A program made the translations under genes and the position numbers. The notes under the pieces are model-generated. The model was not told where the DNA came from, made no database searches, and was given only the letters and a program-made list of their open reading frames with translations. DNA of 64,000 nt from Hoplostethus atlanticus (Eukaryota; Chordata; Actinopteri; Trachichthyiformes; Trachichthyidae), in the NCBI GenBank assembly GCA_034670405.1, contig JAXDDX010000003.1:6264001-6328000 (forward strand). The letters are read 5' to 3'. Positions 25,601 to 57,893 of the stretch are shown here, piece after piece. Within the stretch, counting starts at the first letter, position 1; each line of letters starts with the position of its first letter.

Positions 25601-27380
25601 ACAGAAAACAAATATGCTCAGAATGTCATGTAATCAATAAGAAATACCTCATGTGGCAGCTCCGGCTCCACTCGGGGAGGGAGTTGGAGTTACAGTATGC
25701 TTTACCCGAAGGCTAAAACTGATGGATTCCCAATGCAGCGGGTTACAGCTGCACAAATTCTCCTTTTGCTTTTGTCATTTATGAGTAGGTCATGTGAGAC
25801 AAGCAGCAATATTGTGGGATAGATTGCCGGATAGCCCCTGCTAAAATAATAACTTTCCCATATCCACTTTCATTTTCAGAAAAAAAAAACATGAGATGTC
25901 AACAAAAGCAATCAGATTGTTAGAACATCAGACCATTACCAACCAAAACACTTGATATGATGTTAATGGTCCTCGCCTCGCCTGACACTCCAATTAACTC
26001 CCAGCGGGCCTCTTATTTATTGCATGCTTGCTTCTTATCAGGACTTTTAAAAAAAGATGGCACTGTAATGACTTCTGCTATATTTTGATTCAATCTCAAT
26101 AACGGAAGCAATAAATGGCAGGAGTGTGTCTGGTATTGAGCCCTCTGTTTGTTTGAATTTCTATAGCAGGGGTCAAAATGCTAGAGAAAGACACAATTGC
26201 TCCATATCATCAATCCCAGCATGACTTCCATGGCCTTGTTGCAACACAACATAAGTCTCATAAGCTGCTGAGCGACTGCAGCCACAGTGGACTTCCTTCT
26301 AAGAGTAATGCATAGGAATGGGGGCCTGTATCCCATTGACAGGATTAGAGAATGAGGGCCATAATACTATAATCTCCCTGCGAAATGAGAGAGACTTGGG
26401 GACAAGCAGACCACCGCTAGCTAGCACCCTGGTCTGCAACAGTCAGATTAACAAACAGCTGGTTGTACAGTGACAGATTACATTCACACTTCTTCTCTTG
26501 CTTTAATAGTCTTGACTGCCTCACGGTCTTGTTTGTGTAACGCTGCTTGAACAACGGGGAACAGTGCTTTTCAGGACACCACCTACCAAAGACAGAGTCA
26601 TACTGTGGCAGAGTATGATTCTTTTCTTTATACTAGTCATGAGAAAATGTACTGATGTCAAGAGCAGAGTGAGTTTTAATCAATTTAGAGTTAAATTCAC
26701 CATTCAAGAGTCCCCTCCAAGTTTAGAGAAAACCAGCAAACACCTGGAAGCAAATCAAATAAGTTATTAATGTATGATATGTGTTATTGATAGGGTAAAA
26801 CAAGGGCAATATTCCAATATTTCTTTGTGGTATTATGTACAGTAATAATATCTCTTGCCTAAAACTATTTCAAGTATTGCATCCTCGGGCTGCTGAGCCA
26901 CATGACTGAGTCTTGCTCATCACATTCACAACTCTTTCTCTCTTTCTGACCGTTTATTTTCAGATCAGGGGAAATGCTGACAGGAAACACCAACAGTTTT
27001 TGTGAACACAAATCAACTGCATGTTTTCGGTATGACACCAACCTACTTGTCAAGCTTCAGCCCATTTAAAACAGTTGTTCCTGTGTTAGTTAGATCGTTT
27101 GATTGGCCTAAATTGCAAACCCTGTGAGTTTGAAAGTCACAAACCTGTGTGCAATGTGTTTTTACCAAGGGAGAGGACAAATGGTTGAGAATCATCAGAC
27201 TATGAACCCTTATATAATCTCAATACACCTCTACTCTACTTTTCAAAAGCCTGATAAAGATGGCTGCTCTCTAAAAGGCTGTCCATAAACCAAGGATCAG
27301 GATGTGATCGGGTTTCATTTCTCTTGTAAATTCCTCTCATCCTATGCAACAACTTTTAAACAAGCAGATTTTAAAACAAA
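22650..27380. other. Intergenic region between convergent bach1 and grik1
   Basis: No exon was found. bach1 (plus) and grik1 (minus) point toward each other across about 4.7 kb. It contains a 72-bp hairpin at 23674-23745 and stretches at about 24880-25140 and 25970-26120 whose unique, mixed composition looks like conserved non-coding DNA. Short open frames near 24337-24597 on both strands match nothing I know. Confidence 0.6.
23674..23745. other. 72-bp imperfect hairpin
   Basis: caattaaacagaa (23674-23686) is the exact reverse complement of ttctgtttaattg (23733-23745). The inner parts (cttgtttgttgtttt and aaaacaacaag) also pair apart from a three-base bulge, around a loop of about 8 bases. 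Length and shape resemble a small pre-miRNA, though nothing shows it is transcribed. Confidence 0.6.
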
Positions 27381-27397
27381 AGGACATTAGATTAATC

Positions 27398-27403
27398 TTT
27401 ATT
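27398..27403 (-). terminator. grik1: grik1 poly(A) signal
   Basis: AATAAA on the minus strand, 65 bases past the grik1 stop at 27468. It implies a very short 3' UTR for this isoform. Confidence 0.55.
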
Positions 27404-27467
27404 AATAAATGAATAGAAAGGTAACAGCATTAAAATAGTCTCAACATCCTCGGTGATGGGTGCAGAA

Positions 27468-49085
<21,618 letters not shown>

Positions 49086-49844
49086 GGTACTCCCTCCAGA
49101 GTCGACTTTAACATTGATATTAATTTTTCTTTCCTTGTTAATTCATGCTGATAACTTGCCAGTCCTTGTATCCGTAACGAAAATAAATTGGCATCCGACC
49201 CGCATCTTTTCCTCACACATTGTGATGAGGAAAAAAAAACGGAAAAAAAAATAAAACACTCCCCTTGCAGTTGTTGCTGATCAACTCAAAATAACTCCAG
49301 TTTTTCCCATTCTAAAATCCTTGTATGTGCCAACAGGGTTTTGCTCCACAGATTCAGTGTCCAGTGTACAGCTCCCTTATCATTTTTCCCGGTGCATACT
49401 TGAACTGTAGGCTGCAACTGAGGAGGAGGACCGTGCGCTGATCTGCTATCAAGCTAGCAAGAATGAAAAAAACACAACTTCCTGTTACATATTTCAAAAT
49501 AAAACGCACATTGACGAAAATGCGCTGCAGTTTCTTATAGTTATACAAAGAAGCAAAGTCAAAATAAGGAATGTATTTATGGATGAATATGTGCATGCAT
49601 TTAAGTCACCCAAGTATTTTTAGCCTTAAATTCACCTGTCCATATATATAAGGCACTCTTTCATCATGAAATTGGCTACCATGCATACCATGCATACATT
49701 CTACAGAATGTGTTGAAATTATGAGTTGCGGATGTTTATTTGATTACCCAAATATTCTACATTCTTGTTAATTTTCTATTTCTACATTTATATTCTATTT
49801 TTTCCCTGCTGTATCCTTTTGCTGCTGTAGCGAGCTGTAGCAAG

Positions 49845-49910
49845 TTTTATGTTTTGTTATGTTTTGTTATGTTATGTTATGTTATGTTATGTTATGTTAT
49901 GTTATGTTAT
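49845..49910. repeat. (TTATG)n pentanucleotide microsatellite
   Basis: About twelve units of ttatg/gttat; the first two units carry a T-for-A change (gtttt). The plus strand stays open across it, giving a YVMLC-type repeat with no biological meaning that I can see. Confidence 0.95.
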
Positions 49911-50007
49911 CAGAAGGCCAATTGTGCTCTTGTTTTGAACGAAGACTCGCCTAGTTTCCGGTATTAGTCTGTGTATTGCTGGCTGACTTGACGTTCCTCC
50001 CGTGCAG

Positions 50008-50250
50008 GCGCTCAATTGAGGGCACAGCCAAGCCGCTGATCCGCAAACATGGATACGTCCTGAAGATTAACTTCAAATCTGGCAACATTCGACCTCGACA
50101 ACGTCTTTGCTTTGGTACACCGAGGAATGATTAAATCTTTGCTCCAGTCCTGATGGAAACGCAGATCTAATCTTCAAACTGGTCGGCGACGCTCCCCTGA
50201 AGATTAACTACCTCAAACTGTTTATCTGCCACAGTCTCTTAATGTAAAAA
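50008..50250 (+). pseudogene. Coding-like relic, unrecognised family
   Basis: A good acceptor-like site (ttcctcccgtgcag) at 49994-50007 is followed by peptide-like sequence: SIEGTAKPLIRKHGYVLKIN, then in a second frame FDLDNVFALVHRGMIKSLLQ, then in a third DGNADLIFKLVGDAPLKINY. Each piece has the codon use of a real exon, but the frame changes at least twice within 240 bases. I do not recognise the family. It could be one damaged exon of a lost gene or a retrocopy piece. Confidence 0.35.
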
Positions 50251-52616
50251 ATGGTTCACGTTACCTTAACCCACTTTCAAAAACGGATGCTTCTTTCTTT
50301 GAAGCAGAGCAGCGTGGGATGGGGTCGCCCTGATCAGCAAGTGATGCTATAAACCAATGGTTCCCAACCTGGGAAGAACCAGTGGTCCCTGAGGGGATTC
50401 CAGGGTGTCCCCTAAGGATTAGTGTAATCTCACTATTATGTGACTCACTAGAAGTTAACAAAATGAGAGAGTAAGAATGACTATTCTGATCAAAGGCTCC
50501 ACTCCCTCACTGTTATCTCCCCAACTACATACAGACAACACAAATCATCTCAGATGGGAAGAAAGCTTTTATCAAATGGGGGTCTGTAATCTCAAATCTC
50601 TATTTTATACCCCCTGCTCTAACAGCTCTCACTGCAGACTTTAATTGGCAATTGGCAAATCAGCAGCCAATTCTGCACAGGTGAGGAGTAACTAGCTGAC
50701 CAAGTAGTTGATAAGATGATAGTAAATTTCAGTTCAGTTTCCAATTACTACATGTAAAGAGACTGTAGTCAGTTAGAATGATTTCTAAAATAGTGTGTTG
50801 TGGCTCATGTATAGTTTGACTGATTGTAATAAATGTCAACAACAAACCCCTCTCTCTGCATTCTGCACTGCTCTAAAAATAGTAAATCTTTTGAATTTTT
50901 AGAACTGTGCTGCAAAAATTAATAGTATGAGAAAAACATCACAGACAAATTCTTTCATTGTTATGATATAATGTAGCACCCCAAAGCATTCATTGAGAAG
51001 GTGAATAATACATGGACACATGAAAAAGGATTTAAAAAAAAGATGACTGTCAGAACAAAACAGTTAGGCTACATCAGTGAATGAGCTTTTTCAAAGGGTG
51101 CATAACATGAAAGTGAGCCTGTTAGGAGAGGCTCAAACTGGGAGTATCATAGACCTTTAAAAATCTAACTGGAGAAGATCAAACCTCAAAGCTGGTAAAG
51201 TCACTCCTGCACTTGATCAAATATGATGAGCCTGTTTATTGCCCATAGCCTCTATTATGTCATGTTTTATTTCATCAGTCTAAAGTTGTTCTAGTTAAAG
51301 CAGCAGCTAATGAAATGCTGTGCCGCAGAACGTTGCATGGGCTGACATCCACCATGTTCTCTGGTGTCATCTAGTGGTGAGTAATGATGGTGATGAGAGT
51401 TGGTTGAGGCCATTATAGTATTGCTTTAAAGCTTATGAGCATAAACATGAGGAATTTAGTCTGGCAACGCAATATCGGTACAGTAAAGTAACAATGACAG
51501 CCCTTGCATGCAGCCCATGCAGTCACAATCCAGATAATGCACCGACAACGTGCCTCCTGCAGCTCTGGTAGAAGACTGCTCCTGTAAGGTGTGCAGCCGG
51601 AGCATTGGTGAGGAATAATGAGGTAAAAAGTGGACTTTTGGACCCACAGTTGGATTTTGCTGCACAAGCTGTTTGAGAAAATTTGATGGCATATTTTATA
51701 CTTTTTTTTTTTGGAGCTGTCAAAAGATGGCCCCGTTAACGTCAATAGTCTGGGAGAAGGGTGAGATGGAACTACGGGGGCTAACTCGCTATGTGTTTTG
51801 TGATCCTAGGAACTTCAATGGCATTTTGACTGACATGAGGGCGAGTGGATAATGACTGAGTCGTTATTTTGGGGTGAACTATCTCATTTATATGGAGTTT
51901 GGCAGGGATAGCTTTTGAACTCTATACTTTATGCATCCCGAGAGCTGCTCTAAAACTGTACCGGTGGTCTCCCGCTAACAAGGTGGTGAGCAGGCATTAA
52001 CAAAAGTTGTTATAATATGAATACAGCATCCCACATCCCTACCAACATCGAAGCTTATGTAACTCAAATAAGCTACAGCCAATATAGAGCATGTTAGGTA
52101 TGGATTTGTTCGCCCCGCTGAGCATTTTGGGTTTTTTTTATGACTACTACGAGGGGGGTTGTAAAGATATCTTGAAATAAGTAAACAGGAACAAAAACAC
52201 ACAATGAACAGGATAGATGTTCAGTATAATAAACTGAGGAGCAGACAGCTGTGACACGTTAGCCTGTGATTCCTGTTTTTGCTTGTTTTGGGAAGGCAAA
52301 TCAGGAAATCAGCACGACCTCACCTCTATTTACAGTAATAACAACAGCGGTTGTTTAGCAAGTGTGTATATTTACAGTAGAAAACAATGAAAATTACAAT
52401 AAAAGTAGAATAGACTACTGAATAATCTTAATTTACAATAGCATACATTTAAGCATACATAACATTTATCTTTAATCTGTCTCTAATGTAATATAGCTTC
52501 AATTTCCTTCTGTTTGAAAATGATAAAAATCAACTTGTGATGACGCAGTATAACAGCACAGTGTTTCACGCTTGCTAAGGTAAATCAACTAAAAAGAGAC
52601 CGCTCCCTGTTTTCCC

Positions 52617-53712
52617 TCATATGTACACACCGGCACTGCTCCCGCTGTGAGACCCTGGTTCAATTCTCGATGCACTGTATCCTATGAAAACAGGGCTTTG
52701 TGGAACCGCGTGGAAACTGGAGTTGTAGGACGCAGGGGGATTTCCTTTATAGCTTAAATACTGTGGAGTGGTCTGTGGGCTGATGTACAAAGAGTTCCCC
52801 GGTGAAGACAGGCTCCCAATAAAGTTAGAGCTCTGAATGGAGGATAGGGGATGGGGACCCACGCTACCTTGGTATAACAACGTCCCACTTTGAACCAGAC
52901 CCGGGTTATAGACGACAGGAGGGTTGATGAGCGCTCCGTTGTTTGCCAGAGAAACATTTTGCATTGGCGGCGCTAGGTGGTGCCCGACAGGGCTGTTATT
53001 CTGCAGAGCGGGCTGGTGTGGACTCGCTCTCAGGCTGGGGACGCTTGAGATGGGGTGATACCTCATCAGAGTTGGGTGGTTAAGCGCTGGCTTGTACCCG
53101 TTGTGCACGTTGGCCGGGTGGTACACGTCAAACGAGTCTTTGTTTGAGGGCACGCGGCGGCACACAAACAGCACGCCCGAGGCAAAAAGAAAGGCGCCGG
53201 TCACCCAGCCGATGTAAGAGCGCCTCCCCTAGCTCCCTCCGCTGGGCGTCGATCAGCAAAGGGTTGTAGAAGTCCCTGATGATAACGTGACCTGTCCAGG
53301 ACACGGGGATGAAGACGCAGATAGAGGCCAGGAACTGCATGCCGCCTGCAACCATCAGGATTAAGGTCTTGACACGATCGTTATCCTGAACACAGGAAAT
53401 GCAGCGCATCCCAGCTAGGGCCACCAGGAGCCCCAGACCCGACAAGGCCAGGGAACAGCACATCAGACCCCTGGCCGCTTGTAGGTCAGGCGGTAGGAAG
53501 AGCAGGGAGTCATACACCTTGCACTGCATCCTGATGTTGGCCTGCCTGTAACAATTCATCCACAAGCCCTCCCAGCGGGTTTCCATGACGATGATGTTCT
53601 CCCCAATGAAAGCTGTCACCTTCCACATCGGCATCCCAGTAGTTGCCGCTGCCCCTATCAGCCCCAACAGACCAACGCACATCGCAGCTATCTCCGAAAT
53701 CCCTTGAACCAT
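52617..53712 (-). CDS. Claudin-8/17-like, long tail, with one frame break
   Basis: Intronless claudin. It has four membrane segments, the extracellular-loop signature WEGLWMNC followed by C ten residues on, DSLLFLPPDLQAARGLMC, and the loop-2 block SWTGHVIIRDFYNPLLIDAQ. The frame breaks near 53217: after RRELGEAL the DNA reads CTCTTACATCGG where sister genes read CTCTACATCGG, one base more. Past that point the frame resumes with TGAFLFASGVLFVCRR and runs open for about 180 codons to a stop at 52617. Without the extra base the protein would be 364 residues, far over the usual 210-230, due to a Ser/Pro/Asn-rich cytoplasmic tail ending GVYI. No other damage is seen, so either a sequence error or a very recent loss explains it. 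The start MVQGISEIAAM matches sister genes; 29 residues more are open upstream. It is one of four claudins in a row, all on the minus strand. Confidence 0.8.
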
Positions 53713-53719
53713 CGTGGCG

Positions 53720-55800
53720 CTGTATGAGCTATCCAGTTCTGCCCAAATCCAAAGTATAACCGTGAAAGCTCGATTAACACAACATCTCAGAGCGAGCAAA
53801 ATGTTCTCAGTTGGAGACTTGTGAGGACCTTGCGCTGATCTGACGTAGAGTGCATGGTGTGAGGGACTGTTTGTTATGGGAGAGATGCTTTGCGGTCACC
53901 TGGTTGGCTCAGAGCGATGAGGGTTAAGGAGGACCTCTGCTGACTCTGTGTTTATGGTCCCTCTGGCCATGGGGGTATGTTCTGCCACAAAACATGTAGC
54001 ACGCCAGAAACAGCTCAAATCTCAACATTTGCCATATTTGTTATCCCCCCATAATTATATGTGATATAAATCTATGAGCACATGTGAATGTATTTCTTTG
54101 ACTGATCGGTTGCAGTGCGTACTCTCCTGTAATACTGCCGTCCTCCACAAGAGAGCAGAGAGGAACTTGATGGAAGGTGATAGACCAGTGAGCAGGCTCA
54201 CATCACAGACTCAGGATACAATCATTAATTGATTACCACAGGTTTGTTTTTATTTATCACAGATGAGCATGTATTCCAGATGTAGCTATCCATCTAAAAG
54301 ACACAAGTCAAACTGATATTTGTGATATGCCTGTAAGCAACACAATACAAACACACAGTCATTGCATCAACAGATATTTTCATTATGAAACAGAATTCAT
54401 ATGACTACATTTATTGATAAAGGCCTTGACAAATTGCTGCAATATAAATGAAGCAATATAGTTCCTGTAGTCTTTTGCTATCAGGACTGAGTTCAATTCA
54501 GGAAGGGGTTTGTTTTCCATATGAAAATATAATTACATCCAATGTATAAAGAAATGATTGAGAGTGGACGCGCGACAATTATTATTTGAATTGCAGTTTC
54601 ATTTTGACCTCACTGAGATTAAAATGAGCTGACCCCATCTCTTGTTTTTATAGCTGAAAAAACGGATATACATAATTGAAAAGAAACAGATAGGATTGTG
54701 ATAAGCCAGGAAATAAACAGCGCCAGGTTTGATCCAAAGCCCCGTGTGACTCTTTCAAAGTGACTTGCAAATTCTGGTCACGAGGTCATGCTGTGAGGTG
54801 TAGCCCTGGATGGCGTCTGTTTTTTACAGATGCTAAGCCCTCTGGTTATGTTGCCCCTTAGTCTACACCTTTAACAAGCACTCTTAAACCTGTATAAAGT
54901 GTTTACTTAGCCATTTGACCGATTCCATCAGCTCCTAAGAGCTTAAGGCAGTATAGACACAAGGTATTGGCTGATGTCTCCTCTGAGCTTGACTGATTTT
55001 TTTTTTTTTTCCAAAAATTTCTGTGGGTATGAGAAATGCCGTAATGGAAACTAAAACTCGGGCATATTGGCTTGTCTTTACCATCCTCTTTAAAGTGAAA
55101 TGTTATAATTTTTGTAGTTTTTTGGCACACATAACCCCAGCCAGTCATCAATATAGTATTTGCTGTCCTGTTTACCTATATTGTCATCACTTAGTGCTGT
55201 CAAATATCAGAAAGTCTTTCTTCTAATACTAGTGCTATACTAGAAAATGTTTTTTATGTGTGTTTATTTTGTTTATTTTTTATTTTATTTTTTCAAGGAG
55301 TCATGTTGCTGCTAACATTCAGTAAAATTCTAAAATAAGCCTGAATGCTATTGTTGAAGTTCAGCTAGTCCACGGAGTCATTTTGAAATGAGGTTGAGAT
55401 ATCTCTGAAATGTTCAACACATCTATACAGCCTCCAATCATTAGTAGCAACCAGTATAAACAATAACTGCCAGTATAAAATTAGATTATGTAACACACAT
55501 ACAGGTAATAACAAAATCAATCATATATATCGGCATCAAGATTCATTAACTGAACCCTACTTCAACGAGACAGTAGGTACTATTCTAAATGTGTAAAAAA
55601 TGGATCAAATCAAATCTACATTCACAGTAATTTGCACTTACACTTTTTTAATTTTACATTTTTTAAAGCTTTTGTATGTATTTCTGTTTGAGCTGAAATA
55701 CACCTTTTGAAATGTGTCGCTGACTGGACTGCCCAGACAAACCATGTTCAAAAGACAGTTCCTTGCGTATAGTTTGATCATAACTGAGATCGTCATTACC
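53720..55800. other. Spacer between first and second claudin genes
   Basis: About 2.1 kb with no exon. It holds the promoter of the claudin at 53712 near its low end and the 3' UTR of the claudin at 55818 near its high end (minus-strand AATAAA at 55263-55268 is a candidate poly(A) signal). Nothing else could be identified. Confidence 0.55.
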
Positions 55801-55817
55801 TCAGTTAGTCTAAGTGC

Positions 55818-56612
55818 TCACAGATAAGCCACAGCACTGCGTTCAGAGGGGTATCTGGAGGGGTATCTGGAGTGGTAGCTGTAGTTGCTTGACGGATGTC
55901 TTGATAGAAGTGGCTGGGGCTGAGGCTGGGCAGGTAGAAACAGCTGCTGGGGCTGCTGGGGCTGCAGGGCCTGTGGATGTGGATGTGGGTAGGCCATGTA
56001 CTGGGAGTTCCTGGAGTACAAGTACCTCTCCGACTCTTTGCCTTCGGACTGCAGATTGCAGCATGTAAACAGGCACCCTCCGACAAACAAGAAAGCAGAG
56101 GACACCCAGCCGATGTAGAGGGCCTCCCCTAGCTCCCTACGCTGGGCATCGATCAGCAGGGGGTTGTAGAAGTCTCTGATGATGACGTGACCTGTCCAGG
56201 ACACGGGGATGATGACACAGATGCAAGACATGATGATCATGCATCCCGCGATGATGAGCACCATACGCTTAGCCCGGTCATTGTTTTGGATGCAGGCGGT
56301 GCACTGCAGCCCTACCAAACTGATCAATACACCCAGGCCACCCAGCGCCAGAGAGCAGCACATGAGCCCCCGCGCCGCCTGCAGGTCCGGGCTCAGGGCC
56401 AGGAGAGAGTCGTACACCTTACACTGCATCCTGATGTCAGCCTGCCTGAAGCAGTTCATCCACAGGCCCTCGTAGCGGGTCTCGAACACAATGATGTTCT
56501 CTCCAATGAAAGCGGTGACGCGCCACATCGGCATCCCAGTGCTCGCAGCTGCCCCAATGAGCCCAATCAGGGTGACTAAAAAACCCACTATCTCCAGCGC
56601 TGAGTTGGCCAT
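55818..56612 (-). CDS. Claudin-8/17-like, Pro/Gln-rich tail
   Basis: Intronless gene of 264 residues. Membrane segments lie near 8-28, 82-102, 117-140 and 163-185. Loop 1 has the claudin pattern W, GLWMNC and C with the RYEGLWMNCFRQADIRMQCK block; loop 2 has SWTGHVIIRDFYNPLLIDAQ and RRELGEALYIGW. The tail of about 75 residues is rich in Pro, Gln, His and Tyr (PHPHPQALQPQQPQQ, then RYPSRYPSERS) and ends AVAYL, a possible PDZ-type end that differs from the classic YV. Claudins form tight-junction strands and set paracellular ion permeability; claudin-8 type members act mostly as cation barriers in ion-transporting epithelia. The start MANSALEIVGF matches claudin-8 (MATHALEIAG). No internal defect is seen. 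Confidence 0.94.
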   Translation of the reverse strand: MANSALEIVGFLVTLIGLIGAAASTGMPMWRVTAFIGENIIVFETRYEGLWMNCFRQADIRMQCKVYDSLLALSPDLQAARGLMCCSLALGGLGVLISLVGLQCTACIQNNDRAKRMVLIIAGCMIIMSCICVIIPVSWTGHVIIRDFYNPLLIDAQRRELGEALYIGWVSSAFLFVGGCLFTCCNLQSEGKESERYLYSRNSQYMAYPHPHPQALQPQQPQQLFLPAQPQPQPLLSRHPSSNYSYHSRYPSRYPSERSAVAYL

Positions 56613-56619
56613 CCTCTTT

Positions 56620-57420
56620 TCCTCTTATTCCTCCAAGCTCAGAGACACAGCAATGGCTGAATGGTGTCTGACTAAAGCAGGAAGCAGATTTCCCTCTATA
56701 CAATAGCTCTGCATCCCAGTGGAAGAGGAGCTAGTTTGCGTTCACCTGCACTGCCTCCTCCCTTTGGACAGGACACCAGAGTGGGAGGGGTGGGAACGGT
56801 GACCTGTTGCTAAGAAACAGGATCCCCGGGGACTTTTTTTTCTTTGTACACCTACCTACCCCAGGGGCTGCAGTAAGCTGCCACTTTGTTTACCTCTGTT
56901 TCAGTTTACCTCCCCCGGATCATGTTTTACGATGAAGCTTGAAGAAATAGGGTGTTACTTATATGGATACATTGATTGAAGTTTTAAAAACTCATTATTT
57001 GCAGTCTGGTTATAAGGACTTTATCCTAGTCATTGTCCTATATATATCTGTTGTATAGTTCCTTAATATATGGTGCACTACTGGAAAGAATGTCTTTCTG
57101 GTGATTATATACATTAGTATATATATAGTATATATATGTTGTATCCGTCTGTGCTCAGGACAAACTTGGCTGCTGCAGCACCTTGGGTTTAGATTTGCAT
57201 TGTGGGTGGAACTGTGTGAGCAATCTGGTTTCACTGGTTCAGGTACATTTCCTCTCTAACAATGGAGACAAATTTTCACTTCGCATACCAGTGAACAAAG
57301 GGAGCAGGTTCTTTTGGTGGGGGTTCACACATTGGCCACTTCACAAGGAATAGTGTATCTCAGTCTTGATTAGGAAATAGAAAACATGACAATAAATCTC
57401 TCTTTTTTCTCTCAAATTTC
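56620..57420. other. Spacer between second and third claudin genes
   Basis: It contains the upstream region of the claudin at 56612. A TA-rich run with tatatatagtatatatatg lies at 57110-57140. No exon was found. Confidence 0.55.
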
Positions 57421-57424
57421 TCCC

Positions 57425-57430
57425 TTTATT
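57425..57430 (-). terminator. Poly(A) signal of the N-extended claudin
   Basis: AATAAA on the minus strand, 464 bases past the stop at 57894, the nearest perfect match downstream. Confidence 0.5.
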
Positions 57431-57893
57431 TCAAACCACCCTTGATCTCATATTTAGGCCAGTGCTGTGAAAAAGTAAATATGTACATGTAAAACACAAT
57501 GTTGAACATACAATGAAGTCATCTGCACTAACATCTGAAAAAGGCCCAGTGCATAGTTTGTTCTCAGAGAGCAGGTCAGCAGAGTTATTGATGTGTACAG
57601 GTCAATATTTTGTAATAAATACTCCAGCGATATTATTATCAAGAACTAAGTATGTGAAAAAATAAAGCAGGGGCACAGATTTCAACAAAATCGATCAAAA
57701 AACAATCAGTTCCACAGTGAATTTCAAACAGCTCTGCAGTACACTTGTCTCTCCTTGTGAAAGTAATCAAAGATTAGACCATTTCCATTTCCAGCCTTTG
57801 GTCATATCAGTCATTTGCTTCTCTTCACTAAAATCCCCCAAATCCAGGTACTCGGAATCTGAAAGTTCAAAATTGTCTCTGTGTTTGATTTCC

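Larger units (their letters stand above)
49090..52600. other. Intergenic region between grik1 5' end and the claudin cluster
   Basis: It contains the grik1 5' UTR and promoter on the minus strand (position not resolved; no CpG-rich block or clear TATA box), a TTATG pentanucleotide array at 49845-49910, and a coding-like relic at 50008-50250. Nothing else could be identified. Confidence 0.6.

Noticed and set aside
53720-53799. Upstream in-frame ATG adding 29 residues to the first claudin
   Set aside because: Sister claudins and human CLDN8 begin at the internal ATG, and the added residues would place a hydrophobic stretch before the first membrane segment.
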